Shown here: positions 1 through 7,306 of the stretch, in pieces | Layout of the letters: every line of letters starts with the position of its first letter | How positions within the stretch are numbered: position 1 is the stretch's first letter | NCBI GenBank assembly: GCA_036269435.1 | Contig: DATASA010000214.1 | Span: 1-12,442 of the forward strand | DNA: 12,442 nucleotides | Source of the DNA: CADCTB01 sp036269435 | GTDB taxonomy: Bacteria > Actinomycetota > Acidimicrobiia > Acidimicrobiales > AC-14 | Direction of reading: 5' to 3' | Notes under the pieces: model-generated | Database searches by the model: none | What the model was told of the DNA's origin: nothing | The model's input: the letters and a program-made list of their open reading frames with translations, nothing else | Program-made: the position numbers and the translations under genes

Positions 1-33
1 CCATGGGCTTGGCGGGCATACACCTGCGTAACA

Positions 34-297
34 ATGCCTGACCACACGACCACCAGGACGACCCGCGGTGTTTTCCTGAGTTACGCGCGCGAGGATGCTC
101 CGGCGGTGCAGCGCATGGCCGACGCTCTCCGCGCCTTCGGCATCGAGGTCTGGTTCGACCAGGCCGAGCTGCGCGGAGGCGATTCCTGGGACCGGAAGAT
201 TCGCGGACAGATCAGGGAATGCGCGCTCTTTATTCCGATCATCTCCGCCACCGCCGCCATCTGGCACTTCTTCAGCGGCCTGCGCCCGACCGGGTGA
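34..297 (+). CDS. TIR-domain protein, C-terminally truncated (possible gene remnant)
   Basis: The 87-residue product is the N-terminal half of a TIR domain. The first strand is GVFLSYAR (about residues 12-19), a helix follows, then the BB-loop region FDQAELRGGDSWD (41-53) and the strand ALFIPIIS (64-71). Bacterial TIR domains act as NAD-cleaving enzymes or adaptors, often in phage defence or fused to repeat domains. Here similarity stops at about residue 72, the rest (IWHFFSGLRPTG) does not look like TIR sequence, and the stop follows. The later part of the domain, where the catalytic glutamate normally sits, is missing, so enzymatic activity is unlikely. Its stop abuts the stop of the convergent GH13 gene (TGATCA at 295-300). 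Codons such as gtt, agt, gat and gct are less G/C-biased than in neighbouring genes, which fits acquired DNA. No clear ribosome binding site precedes the ATG. The TIR identity is firm; whether the gene is live is doubtful. Confidence 0.75.
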   Translation: MPDHTTTRTTRGVFLSYAREDAPAVQRMADALRAFGIEVWFDQAELRGGDSWDRKIRGQIRECALFIPIISATAAIWHFFSGLRPTG

Positions 298-1938
298 TCA
301 GCGCCCGGGCGTCTCCCGGAGGCGGATCCAGCGGTAGCCGTAACCGGCCAGCTCGATGCCCTTGAGATCGGAGCCGGGGCTCTCGTAGGTCCGATCGCCG
401 AAGAGCGCGATCGGGTCGCCTTGCGAACCGGGCTGGGCGCCGAGGTCCACCGTGCGCCGCCGGTCGGAGAGGTTGGTGACGGCGAGCACCACGCCGCCCG
501 GGGCGTCGTAGCGCAGGGCGAGCACGGCGGCGTCGCCCGTGTCGACCGGCGTGCAGGTCCCGACGCCGAACTCGGGGCACTCCCGCAGGGTGTGGAGCAT
601 GCGCTCCATCCAGTGCAGCAGCGAGCCGGGGTCCCGGCGCTGGGCGGCGACGTTGACCGCCTCGTACCCGAACTCGCGGTCGCTGACCACCGGCCGGAGT
701 AGCTGCGCGGCCGGCGCGGTCGAGAACCCGGCGCCCGGACCGGCGGACCACTGCATGGGCGTGCGGATGGCGTTGCGCTCGGGCAGCGACAGGTCGTCGC
801 CCATGCCGATCTCCTCGCCGTAGCGCAGCACCGGCGTGCCGGGCAGAGTGAACTGCAGGCTGTAGGCCATCTCGATCCGCCGGCGGTCGTTGCCCAGCAT
901 GGGCGCCAGCCGGCGCCGGATGCCCCGCCCGTACAGCTGCATGTCTTCGTTCGGCCCGAAGGCGGCGAAGCAGTCGGCCCGTTCCCGCTCGCTCAGGCGG
1001 CCGAGGTCGATCTCGTCGTGGTTGCGCAGGAATGTGGCCCACTGGCAGGACTCGGGGATGGCCGGCGCGGCCTCGATGGCGGCCAGGACGGGGCCGGCGT
1101 CGGCCCGGGCCAGGGCGAGGAACACCCGCTGGTTCAGCATGAAGTTGAAGAGCATGGGCAGGCGGTCGCCGGTGCCGAAGTACTGCACCAGCTCCTCGCG
1201 CTCGACGTTGGCCTCGGCGAGGATGGTGGCGTCACCCCGTCGCCACGACAGCAGCTCGCGGAATTCGCGAAGCCAGTCGAACTCCTTCCGGGGCTGGGGC
1301 TCGTTGGGCCGGGTCTCCTCGATGACGAACGGCGCCGCGTCCATCCGGAACCCCGACACGCCCAGCCGCAGCCAGAACGCCATGATCTTGCGGACCTCGG
1401 CCCGGACCGTCGGATTGCTCATGTTCAGGTCGGGCTGGAAGTCGTAGAAGCGGTGGTAGTACCAGGCCTTGGCCGCCTTGTCCCACGTCCACGTCGAGTC
1501 CTGCTCACCCGGGAACACCATGCCCTGGTGCAGGTCCGACGGCTCCTCCTTGGACCACACGTAGAAGTCCCGGAACTCCGACTCGGGGTCCGACCGCGCC
1601 GACTGGAACCACGGATGCTGGTCGGAGGTGTGGTTCACGACCAGGTCCAGGATCACCCGCAGGCCCCGGTTGTCGGCCTGGTGGAGTAACTCGACGAAGT
1701 CGCCGAGCGTCCCCAGTCGGGGGTCGACGCCGTAGAAGTCGGCGACGTCGTACCCGTCGTCGCGGTTCGGGCTGGGGTGAATCGGGTTGAGCCACAGGCA
1801 GGTCACGCCCAGGCGGGCGAGGTAGTCGAGCCGGCTGGTCAGCCCGGCGAAGTCGCCGACGCCGTCGCCGTTGGAGTCCTGGAACGTCTCGACGTCGACG
1901 CAGTAGAGAACGGCCTGCTTGTACCAGTGCTCGTGCAT
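298..1938 (-). CDS. GH13 alpha-amylase family enzyme, trehalose-synthase (TreS)-like
   Basis: This 546-residue protein is a full-length GH13 enzyme with a (beta/alpha)8 barrel. Visible motifs are the calcium-type loop DSNGDGVGD (21-29), VVNH (100-103), GFRMD with nucleophile Asp200, ILAEAN with acid/base Glu242, and FLRNHDE with transition-state Asp308. The stretches RRRLAPMLGNDRRRIE (341-356), PGTPVLRYGEEIGMGD (366-381) and IRTPMQWS (391-398) are hallmarks of the TreS-type branch (GH13_16), which interconverts maltose and trehalose. Differences from classical TreS, such as YCVDVETF near the N-terminus, NFMLNQR at 265-271 and LRYGEE rather than LYYGDE, suggest a side branch whose substrate may differ. 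There is no signal peptide, so it should be cytoplasmic. The ATG lies 9 bp after the stop of the upstream GH13 gene, and its Shine-Dalgarno sequence overlaps that stop, so the two are co-transcribed and probably translationally coupled. Confidence 0.9.
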   Translation of the reverse strand: MHEHWYKQAVLYCVDVETFQDSNGDGVGDFAGLTSRLDYLARLGVTCLWLNPIHPSPNRDDGYDVADFYGVDPRLGTLGDFVELLHQADNRGLRVILDLVVNHTSDQHPWFQSARSDPESEFRDFYVWSKEEPSDLHQGMVFPGEQDSTWTWDKAAKAWYYHRFYDFQPDLNMSNPTVRAEVRKIMAFWLRLGVSGFRMDAAPFVIEETRPNEPQPRKEFDWLREFRELLSWRRGDATILAEANVEREELVQYFGTGDRLPMLFNFMLNQRVFLALARADAGPVLAAIEAAPAIPESCQWATFLRNHDEIDLGRLSERERADCFAAFGPNEDMQLYGRGIRRRLAPMLGNDRRRIEMAYSLQFTLPGTPVLRYGEEIGMGDDLSLPERNAIRTPMQWSAGPGAGFSTAPAAQLLRPVVSDREFGYEAVNVAAQRRDPGSLLHWMERMLHTLRECPEFGVGTCTPVDTGDAAVLALRYDAPGGVVLAVTNLSDRRRTVDLGAQPGSQGDPIALFGDRTYESPGSDLKGIELAGYGYRWIRLRETPGR

Positions 1939-1944
1939 GGGTCA

Positions 1945-1950
1945 CTCCTA
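1945..1950 (-). promoter_or_regulatory. Shine-Dalgarno site overlapping the upstream stop codon
   Basis: Read on the minus strand the site is TAGGAG. Its TAG is the stop codon of the alpha-glucosidase gene, and the GGAG lies 6 nt before the ATG of the TreS-like gene. This fixes the downstream start at 1938 and suggests that ribosomes ending the first gene reinitiate on the second. Confidence 0.7.
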
Positions 1951-3489
1951 CCCCGGGCGGACGACGACCGCCTCCCCGGCCCCGAGTCGCCCGTCCCACA
2001 GCGCCCCGGCGGCGCTCGGCGCCGCCGTCGACACGTCGACCGTCCACGGCCCTGCGACGGAGCACGACACGGCCGAGTCGCCGAAGTTGGCCCACACCCG
2101 GCGGCGGTCCTGGCCGGCGACGCGCTCGTAGGCCAGCACCCCCTCGGGGGCGTCGAGAGGCGACCACGCGCCCTGGTGCAGCGCCGGGGACCGGCGGCGG
2201 GCGGCGAGCAGCCGGCGGTACAGGTGCAGGACCGAAGCGGCGTCGTCGGCCTCGGTGGCCGCGTTGGCCGTCGAGGGCTCCGGCGGCCACGGCAGCCAGG
2301 GCTCGGCCGGCCAGCCGTGGCCCGGCCCGGCGTCCCAGGGGATGGGAGCCCGGCAGCCGTCGCGGCCTCCCGGGTCGACCCGGGAGGCGGCCGGGACGTC
2401 GGCGTCGCGGAGGCCCAGCTCCTCGCCCGCGTAGAGGAAGGGCGTGCCCCGCAAGGTCAGCAGGACGGTGGCGGCGACGCGTGCGCGGTGTTCCGAACCG
2501 CCGTAACGGGTCCGGTGACGGGGGGTGTCGTGGTTCGAGAGCACCCAGACCGGCCAGGCGCCCGCCGGCGTGAGGGCGGCCTCGGACTCGCAGATCCGCG
2601 CCGCCCACGTCGCCGCGTCCCACGGGGCCCACAGCAGCGAGAAGTTGAAGACGAGGTGCAGCTCGTCGCCGGCGCCGTAATAGGGGACCAGCAGATCGGG
2701 CGAGCCCAGGTTGACCTCGCCGACCATGACGCGCTCGCCCGGGTACGAGTCGAGCACGGCCCGGATGCCCCGCAGCAGGGGGTGGGCGCTCGGGTGGCGG
2801 TGGACGCCGACGAGGTCGACGGCGGCCAGCCCGGGCGGCTGGTCCGGCAGCGTGGTGTCCTTGCCGATGAGGTGGACCACGTCGGCCCGGAAGCCGTCGA
2901 CGCCGCGGTCGAGCCAGAAGCGCAACACGTCGTGCAGCGCCTCGGCGACGGCGGGGTTGGCCCAGTTGAGGTCCGGCTGCTCCGGCAGGAACAGGTGCAG
3001 GTACCACTGCTCGGTGCCCGCGTCCCAGGTCCAGGCGGGACCGCCGAACGCGGCCCGCCAGTTGTTGGGGGGCCCGCCGTCGCGACCGTCGCGCCAGAAG
3101 TACCAGTCCCGCTTGGCCGACAGGCGCGAGGAGCGGGACTCCACGAACCACGGGTGGCGGTCGCTGGTGTGGTTGGGCACCCAGTCGAGCAGCACCCGCA
3201 GGCCGTGGCCGTGGGCGTCGTCCACCACGCCGTCGAGGTCGTCGAGGTCGCCGAACACGGGGTCGACCGCGCAGTGGTCGCTCACGTCGTAGCCGAAGTC
3301 GGCCATGGGCGACCGGTAGATCGGCGACAGCCAGATCCCGTCGACGCCCAGCCGGCGCAGGTACGCCAGCCTGCGACGTATCCCCACCAGGTCGCCCACT
3401 CCGTCGCCGTCGGTGTCGAGGAAGGAGCGGGGGTAGACCTGGTAGAGCACCGCGGTCTGCCACCACGGCGGCGGGGTCGGCATCGCCAC
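1948..3489 (-). CDS. GH13 alpha-glucosidase / oligo-1,6-glucosidase-like enzyme
   Basis: The 513-residue product is a GH13 exo-acting glucosidase that would release glucose from the non-reducing end of short alpha-glucans such as maltose or isomaltose. Motifs seen are WWQTAVLYQVYPRSF (9-23), calcium-type loop DTDGDGVGD (25-33), WVPNHTSDRHPWF (103-115), GFRAD with nucleophile Asp203, VGEVN with acid/base Glu258, and LSNHD with Asp321. GTPFLYAGEELGL (348-360) and DPGGRDGCRAPIPWD (372-386) are typical of actinobacterial alpha-glucosidases of the GH13_30/GH13_23 type. There is no signal peptide, so it is probably cytoplasmic. A GTG start is chosen because a run of six G lies 6 nt upstream on the minus strand; an ATG two codons later (3483) is the alternative. 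It is the first gene of a two-gene unit with the TreS-like enzyme. Exact substrate cannot be read from sequence. Confidence 0.9.
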   Translation of the reverse strand: MAMPTPPPWWQTAVLYQVYPRSFLDTDGDGVGDLVGIRRRLAYLRRLGVDGIWLSPIYRSPMADFGYDVSDHCAVDPVFGDLDDLDGVVDDAHGHGLRVLLDWVPNHTSDRHPWFVESRSSRLSAKRDWYFWRDGRDGGPPNNWRAAFGGPAWTWDAGTEQWYLHLFLPEQPDLNWANPAVAEALHDVLRFWLDRGVDGFRADVVHLIGKDTTLPDQPPGLAAVDLVGVHRHPSAHPLLRGIRAVLDSYPGERVMVGEVNLGSPDLLVPYYGAGDELHLVFNFSLLWAPWDAATWAARICESEAALTPAGAWPVWVLSNHDTPRHRTRYGGSEHRARVAATVLLTLRGTPFLYAGEELGLRDADVPAASRVDPGGRDGCRAPIPWDAGPGHGWPAEPWLPWPPEPSTANAATEADDAASVLHLYRRLLAARRRSPALHQGAWSPLDAPEGVLAYERVAGQDRRRVWANFGDSAVSCSVAGPWTVDVSTAAPSAAGALWDGRLGAGEAVVVRPG

Positions 3490-3535
3490 GAACTACCCCC
3501 CGCCGCCCAGCGGGTACCTTGGGCGCACGAGCGGA

Positions 3536-3811
3536 ATCCACATCACTCCGTCGGGGCCCCACGAGTTCGGCGTCGAGGTCACCGAAGGCACCGAGACGAC
3601 GTCGCATCGCGTCATCGTGCCGCCCACCCTCCTTGCCGACTGGGGCCTGGGGGACGAGGACGGCGAGGCCGTCGTCCGGGAGTCGTTCGCGTTCCTGCTC
3701 GAACGTGAGTCGGCCGGCTCGATCCTGCCCGAGTTCTCGCTGGCCATCATCCCCAGGTACTACCCGGAGTACGCCGACGAGCTGCCCGGCCGACTGGACC
3801 TCCGGCTGTGA
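3536..3811 (+). CDS. small conserved-looking hypothetical protein, apparent non-standard ATC start
   Basis: A small soluble protein of about 91 residues if it starts at ATC 3536, or 64 residues from the first standard start, GTG 3617. The reading frame is open from 3446. Sequence from 3536 onward reads like real protein (IHITPSGPHEFGVEV, then SHRVIVPPTLLADWGL, then VVRESFAFLLERE and IIPRYYPEY). The core with ESFAFLLERE and RYYPEY resembles a small hypothetical protein of actinobacteria that I recall but cannot name. No ATG, GTG or TTG occurs in frame between the upstream stop (3443-3445) and 3617. Candidate starts are therefore ATC at 3536 or 3542, with a weak GAG four nucleotides before 3536. 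A start at 3617 would remove the first conserved-looking strand. It is divergent from the GH13 pair, and its stop overlaps the next start (GTGA). Function unknown. Confidence 0.65.
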   Translation: MHITPSGPHEFGVEVTEGTETTSHRVIVPPTLLADWGLGDEDGEAVVRESFAFLLERESAGSILPEFSLAIIPRYYPEYADELPGRLDLRL

Positions 3812-4008
3812 CCGGCGACGACCGCCCCCCGCTCGACGCCAGCCCGCCCAACGACGACAGGCCCCCGCTCGACGACAGGGAGGTCGAGGAACAGGAGGCC
3901 GTCGAGGTCGCCGGCCCGGAGGACACGTCGCTGCTCAGCACCGAGCCCACCGGATTCGTCCACGGCGAGGAGGGGACGGTCGAGCGGGCCGGGTCGAGCG
4001 GGGACTGA
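3808..4008 (+). CDS. small acidic hypothetical protein
   Basis: A 66-residue ORF whose GTG start overlaps the stop of the previous small gene by four bases (GTGA), the usual sign of translational coupling. The product is acidic and of low complexity, has no hydrophobic segment, and is probably disordered. It contains a near-repeat, DDRPPLDAS and DDRPPLDDR, about 12 residues apart. No known domain is recognised. It ends 16 bp before the convergent stop of the DUF2510 gene. Low complexity in GC-rich DNA makes chance ORFs common, so the coupling geometry is the main support. Confidence 0.45.
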   Translation: MTGDDRPPLDASPPNDDRPPLDDREVEEQEAVEVAGPEDTSLLSTEPTGFVHGEEGTVERAGSSGD

Positions 4009-4024
4009 GCGCGGCGCCCAGGTT

Positions 4025-5149
4025 CTAGGAGCCGACGACCGACGTGGGCAGGGCGGCCATCCGCCCGGCGAACACGCCGACGATGCCCGAAATGGTGTTC
4101 TGCCCGGCGACGGTGATCTGCGGCGAATCCGGCTCGGAGAAGTAGACGCCCATCAGGGCCCGTCCTCGCTGCAGGTACACGGCGACCGAGTGGTAGCTCT
4201 GGCCTGAGGAGTCGGTGCTGGTGAAGTCGAAGGCCAGCCGGTTGACCGTCGCCGTCTGGGGCCAGCTGCCGTCGGGCGCCGGGTTGAACTTGGTGATGAC
4301 GGTCGGCTCGCCCACGGGGCTGGCGACGGGGGTCGACGGGCAGGCGGCGGCCACGGACTTCAACTCGCTGAACGCCTGGGTGGCGCCGGCGGGGTCGCCG
4401 TAGAGCACGGCCTCGGTACTGATGGCCTGCTGGCCCTGGTCGTCGAGGACGAGGTCCTGGAGGCGGGCCGTGCGGTGGGTCTCGCTCGGGAACGTGCCGT
4501 TGCAGATGTCGAGGGTCGCCTGGGACAGCCCTGCGCCGCCGGGCAGGAGGGTCACGGTGAGCGACGACGACACGTCGGTCGGCTTGATGATGAGCGACGC
4601 CAGCGCCGAGCTCGAGGGGTCGGCGCTCGGGGCGGCGGTGGACGGGGTGGTGGAGCCGGGGGTGGTGGAGCCGGGCGTGGTCGCGCCGGGGCCGATGGCC
4701 GAGTTGCCCGTCGAGGTCGAGGGCCGGGACGGGCTGTGGAAGAGCTGGACCCCGAGGAGGCCGACGATCAGCCCGGCCACCACGGCGACGAGGATCCGGT
4801 GGCCGCCGACGAAGCGGCGCACCTTGGCCGTCCACGGGTCGCCGGCGGGTGCCGGCGTCGGTGTCGTGGTCTGGAGCGTCGGAGGAGGCGTCGGAGGCGG
4901 TGGTGGCGGAGGTGGCGGTGGTGGTGGAGGCGGCGGCGGCAGGGCCGACGGGGGAGGCGGAGGCGTCGGGCCGCCCACGAGGTCGGTGGTGGCGAACGTC
5001 CACGACTGGCCGGTCCACCACCGGCGCAGCGTGGTGGACCACGGGTCCGGGAACCAGCCGGGAATCCCCGGGGTGGCGCCGGCGGGAGGCGGGGCGGCGC
5101 CCGGCGGCAGTGCGGTGGCCCTCGTCCCGGCCTCAGCTTCGTCGTTCAC
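4025..5149 (-). CDS. DUF2510 single-pass membrane protein with proline-rich linker and exported C-terminal domain
   Basis: The 374-residue product has four visible parts. A DUF2510 motif lies near the N-terminus (PGWFPDP to WWTGQSWT, about 30-51), an actinobacterial short domain of unknown role seen in membrane proteins. A proline-rich stretch follows, with 16 consecutive prolines at 71-86. One membrane segment lies at about 118-137 (LVAVVAGLIVGLLGVQLF region). After a Ser/Thr/Pro linker with the repeat TTPGS (about 157-168) comes an exported domain of about 190 residues with two cysteines (216 and 270). The first half should be cytoplasmic and the second outside. The exported domain loosely resembles soluble sensor or lipoprotein domains of actinobacteria, but I cannot assign a family. 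The GTG is the first start after an in-frame TGA at 5159-5161, and GGTGAG lies 8 nt upstream. No neighbour suggests a job. Confidence 0.85.
   Translation of the reverse strand: MNDEAEAGTRATALPPGAAPPPAGATPGIPGWFPDPWSTTLRRWWTGQSWTFATTDLVGGPTPPPPPSALPPPPPPPPPPPPPPPPTPPPTLQTTTPTPAPAGDPWTAKVRRFVGGHRILVAVVAGLIVGLLGVQLFHSPSRPSTSTGNSAIGPGATTPGSTTPGSTTPSTAAPSADPSSSALASLIIKPTDVSSSLTVTLLPGGAGLSQATLDICNGTFPSETHRTARLQDLVLDDQGQQAISTEAVLYGDPAGATQAFSELKSVAAACPSTPVASPVGEPTVITKFNPAPDGSWPQTATVNRLAFDFTSTDSSGQSYHSVAVYLQRGRALMGVYFSEPDSPQITVAGQNTISGIVGVFAGRMAALPTSVVGS
4892..4939 (-). repeat. imperfect CCN triplet tract encoding 16 prolines
   Basis: Forty-eight bases are uninterrupted proline codons in the DUF2510 gene, seen as GGN triplets on the plus strand. 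Third positions vary (GGC, GGT, GGA), so it is not a pure microsatellite. Several further proline codons flank it. Such runs stall ribosomes unless EF-P acts, and they can change length by slippage. Confidence 0.9.
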
Positions 5150-5203
5150 CGGTCGTGCTCACCGTCCTCCACGTCGTTCGGATCGCCTCCGAGGGCTCTT
5201 CCC

Positions 5204-5209
5204 AGTATC
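5204..5209 (-). promoter_or_regulatory. possible -10 element for the DUF2510 gene
   Basis: GATACT on the minus strand lies 54 nt before the GTG start, within the 114-bp gap between sucD and the DUF2510 gene. It matches the first-A, last-T pattern of actinobacterial -10 boxes. I see no good -35 about 17 bp further upstream. The only other notable element in this gap is the GGTGAG Shine-Dalgarno candidate. Confidence 0.3.
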
Positions 5210-5263
5210 GAGGGCCGACCTGAGAGCCGCCTGAGCATCACCTGTGGGCCGCAGCAAAGCTTG

Positions 5264-6151
5264 TCACGCCAGCCCGGCGAGGATCTCCGCCATCCGGGCG
5301 CCCAGGTCGGTGGGGGTGACCACGACGGTGGCCCCTGCGGCTTCGAGCGCCTCGATCTTCTCGGCGGCCCCGCCCTTGCCCCCGGACACGATGGCACCGG
5401 CGTGACCCATGCGGCGACCGGGCGGTGCGGTCACACCGGCGACGTAGGCCACGACCGGCTTGTCCATCTCCTCGGCGATGCACGCAGCCGCGGCCTCCTC
5501 GTCGGCTCCGCCGATCTCGCCGATGAGGATGACGGCCCGGGTGTCCGGGTCGGCCTGGAACAGGCGCAGGCAGTCGATGAACCCGGTGCCGGGGACCGGG
5601 TCGCCGCCGATGCCGACGCACGTCGTCTGGCCGATCCCCTTGCCCGTCAGCTCCTGGAGGGCCTGGTAGGTGAGCGTGCCGGAGCGGGAGACGACCCCGA
5701 CCGGCCCGCCGGGAAGGGCGATCTCCCCCGGCGTGATCCCCAGGTTGGCCAGACCCGGCGAGATCACGCCCGGGCAGTTCGGCCCCAACAGGCGGGTGCC
5801 CGGGCGGTTCCGGCGCAGGTGGGCGAAGGCGCGGGCCTCGTCGTGGAGGGGAATGCCCTCGGTGATGCAGACGACGAGGGCGATCCCGGCGTCGGCCGCC
5901 TCCACCACCGCGGCCGCCGCGGCGCGGGCCGGCACGAAGATCAGGCTGGCGTCGGCCCCGGTGGCGGTGACCGCCTCGGCGACAGTGTCGAAGACGGGGA
6001 TCCCGTCGACGTCGGTGCCGCCCTTGCCCGGCGTCACCCCGGCGACCACGGCCGTCCCGTAGGCCCGGTTGCGCAGCCCATGGAACCGCCCCTGGCTCCC
6101 GGTCAGGCCCTGGACGACGACCCGGGTCGATCGGTCGACGAGGATCGTCAT
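5264..6151 (-). CDS. sucD: succinyl-CoA ligase (ADP/GDP-forming), alpha subunit
   Basis: The 295-residue SucD forms the CoA-binding and phosphohistidine-bearing subunit of succinyl-CoA synthetase. With SucC it converts succinyl-CoA, phosphate and NDP to succinate, CoA and NTP in the TCA cycle. The N-terminal CoA-binding Rossmann fold is clear (VVVQGLTGSQGRFH, 11-24; AGVTPGKGG, 37-45). GPNCPGVI (123-130), VSRSGTLTYQ (154-163) and GIGGDPVPGT (180-189) match the family. GHAGAIVSGGKG carries the phosphorylated histidine (His250). Length is normal. The ATG at 6151 overlaps the sucC stop as ATGA, so translation is coupled and equal amounts of the subunits are expected. Longer upstream reading in this frame lies inside sucC and is not coding. 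Nucleotide preference (ADP or GDP) is not evident. Confidence 0.96.
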   Translation of the reverse strand: MTILVDRSTRVVVQGLTGSQGRFHGLRNRAYGTAVVAGVTPGKGGTDVDGIPVFDTVAEAVTATGADASLIFVPARAAAAAVVEAADAGIALVVCITEGIPLHDEARAFAHLRRNRPGTRLLGPNCPGVISPGLANLGITPGEIALPGGPVGVVSRSGTLTYQALQELTGKGIGQTTCVGIGGDPVPGTGFIDCLRLFQADPDTRAVILIGEIGGADEEAAAACIAEEMDKPVVAYVAGVTAPPGRRMGHAGAIVSGGKGGAAEKIEALEAAGATVVVTPTDLGARMAEILAGLA

Positions 6152-7299
6152 CGGGCGCCCGCCGCAGCCAGCTCGACCGCGGTGCCGGCCGCCTGCTCCA
6201 TGGTGGGCCGGGACACCAGCCGGTCGGACTCGTGGGTGGCGAGGATGGCCCGGCCCTCGGCAGCGTTGGTCCCGTCGAGGCGGACGACGATCGGGCTGCG
6301 CAGATCCACCCGACCCAGGGCCTCGACGATCCCGCGCGCCACCTCGTCGCCCCGGGTGATCCCCCCGAAGATGTTCACGAAGATGGCCCGCACCGCGTCG
6401 TCGCCGTTGACCACCTCGAGCGCGGCGGTGATGACGTCGGCCGCGGCCCCGCCGCCCACGTCGAGGAAGTTGGCGGCCCGCCCGCCGGCGCGGGCGACGA
6501 CGTCGAGCGTGCTCATCACCAGGCCGGCGCCGTTGCCGATCACGCCGACGCTCCCGTCCAGGCCGACGTAGGTGAGCCCCCGCTCGCGGGCCGCCCGCTC
6601 GCGGGGGTCCAGGTCGTCGAGATTCCGCCACTCCTGCCAGCTCGGATGGCGCCACGCCGCGTTGTCGTCGAGCACCACCTTGGCGTCGAGGGCGAGCACC
6701 CGGCCGTCCGCCACCACCGCCAGCGGGTTGATCTCCACCAGCTCCGCGTCCTCGGCGACGTAGGCCGCGTACAGCTTGACCAGCACGCCGGCCATCGGCT
6801 CGGCCGCGTCCCCGATGATCCCGGCCGCGGCAACCGCGGCGGCTGCGGCCCCGGCCGCCAGCGGCTCCAGCGGGTCGACGTAGAAGCGGTGGATGGCCTC
6901 GGGGAACTCGGCCGCCACCTCCTCGATGTCGACACCGCCCCGCGCCGACAGCATCCCCAGGTGGACCTTGGCCGACCGGTCGAAGGTGAACGACAGGTAG
7001 CACTCGCGAGCCGCGTCGAGTGCCTCCTCCACCCACACCCGTCGCACCACGTGGCCCCTGATCGCCATGCCGAGGACGGCGCCGGCGGCCGCGGCCAGCT
7101 CGTCGGCGTCGGCCGCGACCCTGATCCCGCCGGCCTTGCCCCTTCCGCCGACCGGAACCTGGGCCTTGACCACCACCGGGAACCCGATCGCCTCACCGGC
7201 GGCGACCGCCGCGCCGACGTCCTCCGCCAGATGGCCGATCGGGACGGGCACGCCGTGGGTGGCCAGGACGCGCTTGCCTGCGTGCTCCAGGAGATCCAC
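6148..7299 (-). CDS. sucC: succinyl-CoA ligase (ADP/GDP-forming), beta subunit
   Basis: The 383-residue SucC is the ATP-grasp, nucleotide- and succinate-binding subunit. The start is set at GTG 7299, giving VDLLEHAGKRVLATHGVPVP, which aligns with the usual MDLFEYQAKELF-type N-terminus. A longer in-frame extension to 7605 runs through the divergent gene and is rejected. Visible motifs are VVVKAQVPVGGRGKAGG (42-58, ATP-grasp lid), VEINPLAV (188-195, metal site), DAKVVLDDNA (205-214), GNGAGLVM (255-262) and FVNIFGGITRGDEVA (307-321). It is first in the sucC-sucD operon and overlaps sucD by four bases. There is almost no Shine-Dalgarno sequence, and a TAGTAT -10 candidate ends 8 nt before the start, which suggests a leaderless or near-leaderless message. 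Confidence 0.95.
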   Translation of the reverse strand: MDLLEHAGKRVLATHGVPVPIGHLAEDVGAAVAAGEAIGFPVVVKAQVPVGGRGKAGGIRVAADADELAAAAGAVLGMAIRGHVVRRVWVEEALDAARECYLSFTFDRSAKVHLGMLSARGGVDIEEVAAEFPEAIHRFYVDPLEPLAAGAAAAAVAAAGIIGDAAEPMAGVLVKLYAAYVAEDAELVEINPLAVVADGRVLALDAKVVLDDNAAWRHPSWQEWRNLDDLDPRERAARERGLTYVGLDGSVGVIGNGAGLVMSTLDVVARAGGRAANFLDVGGGAAADVITAALEVVNGDDAVRAIFVNIFGGITRGDEVARGIVEALGRVDLRSPIVVRLDGTNAAEGRAILATHESDRLVSRPTMEQAAGTAVELAAAGAR

Positions 7300-7306
7300 G
7301 GCCCCG

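Noticed and set aside
3..41. A short frame (ATG at 3, stop TGA at 39-41) that could be the end of an upstream gene overlapping the TIR start
   Set aside because: Only 12 codons are visible and include ttg and ata, unusual here; nothing supports it as coding from this window alone.
302..311. CGCCCGGGCG palindrome as a terminator for the convergent pair at 297/298
   Set aside because: It is a 10-bp perfect palindrome with no loop or T-run, inside the GH13 coding end, and expected by chance in such GC-rich DNA.
1505..3708. Long open frames overlapping the GH13 pair (700 codons minus, 643 codons plus)
   Set aside because: They are Arg/Gly/Pro- or Val/Ala-rich shadow translations lying over genes with intact catalytic motifs.
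4892..4939. G-rich triplet tract as a CRISPR or intergenic repeat
   Set aside because: It is in frame inside a protein gene and simply encodes prolines; there are no spacers.
4475..6571. A 698-codon plus-strand open frame across the DUF2510 gene and sucCD
   Set aside because: It spans three genes that are clearly coding on the other strand and translates to repetitive Arg/Gly sequence.
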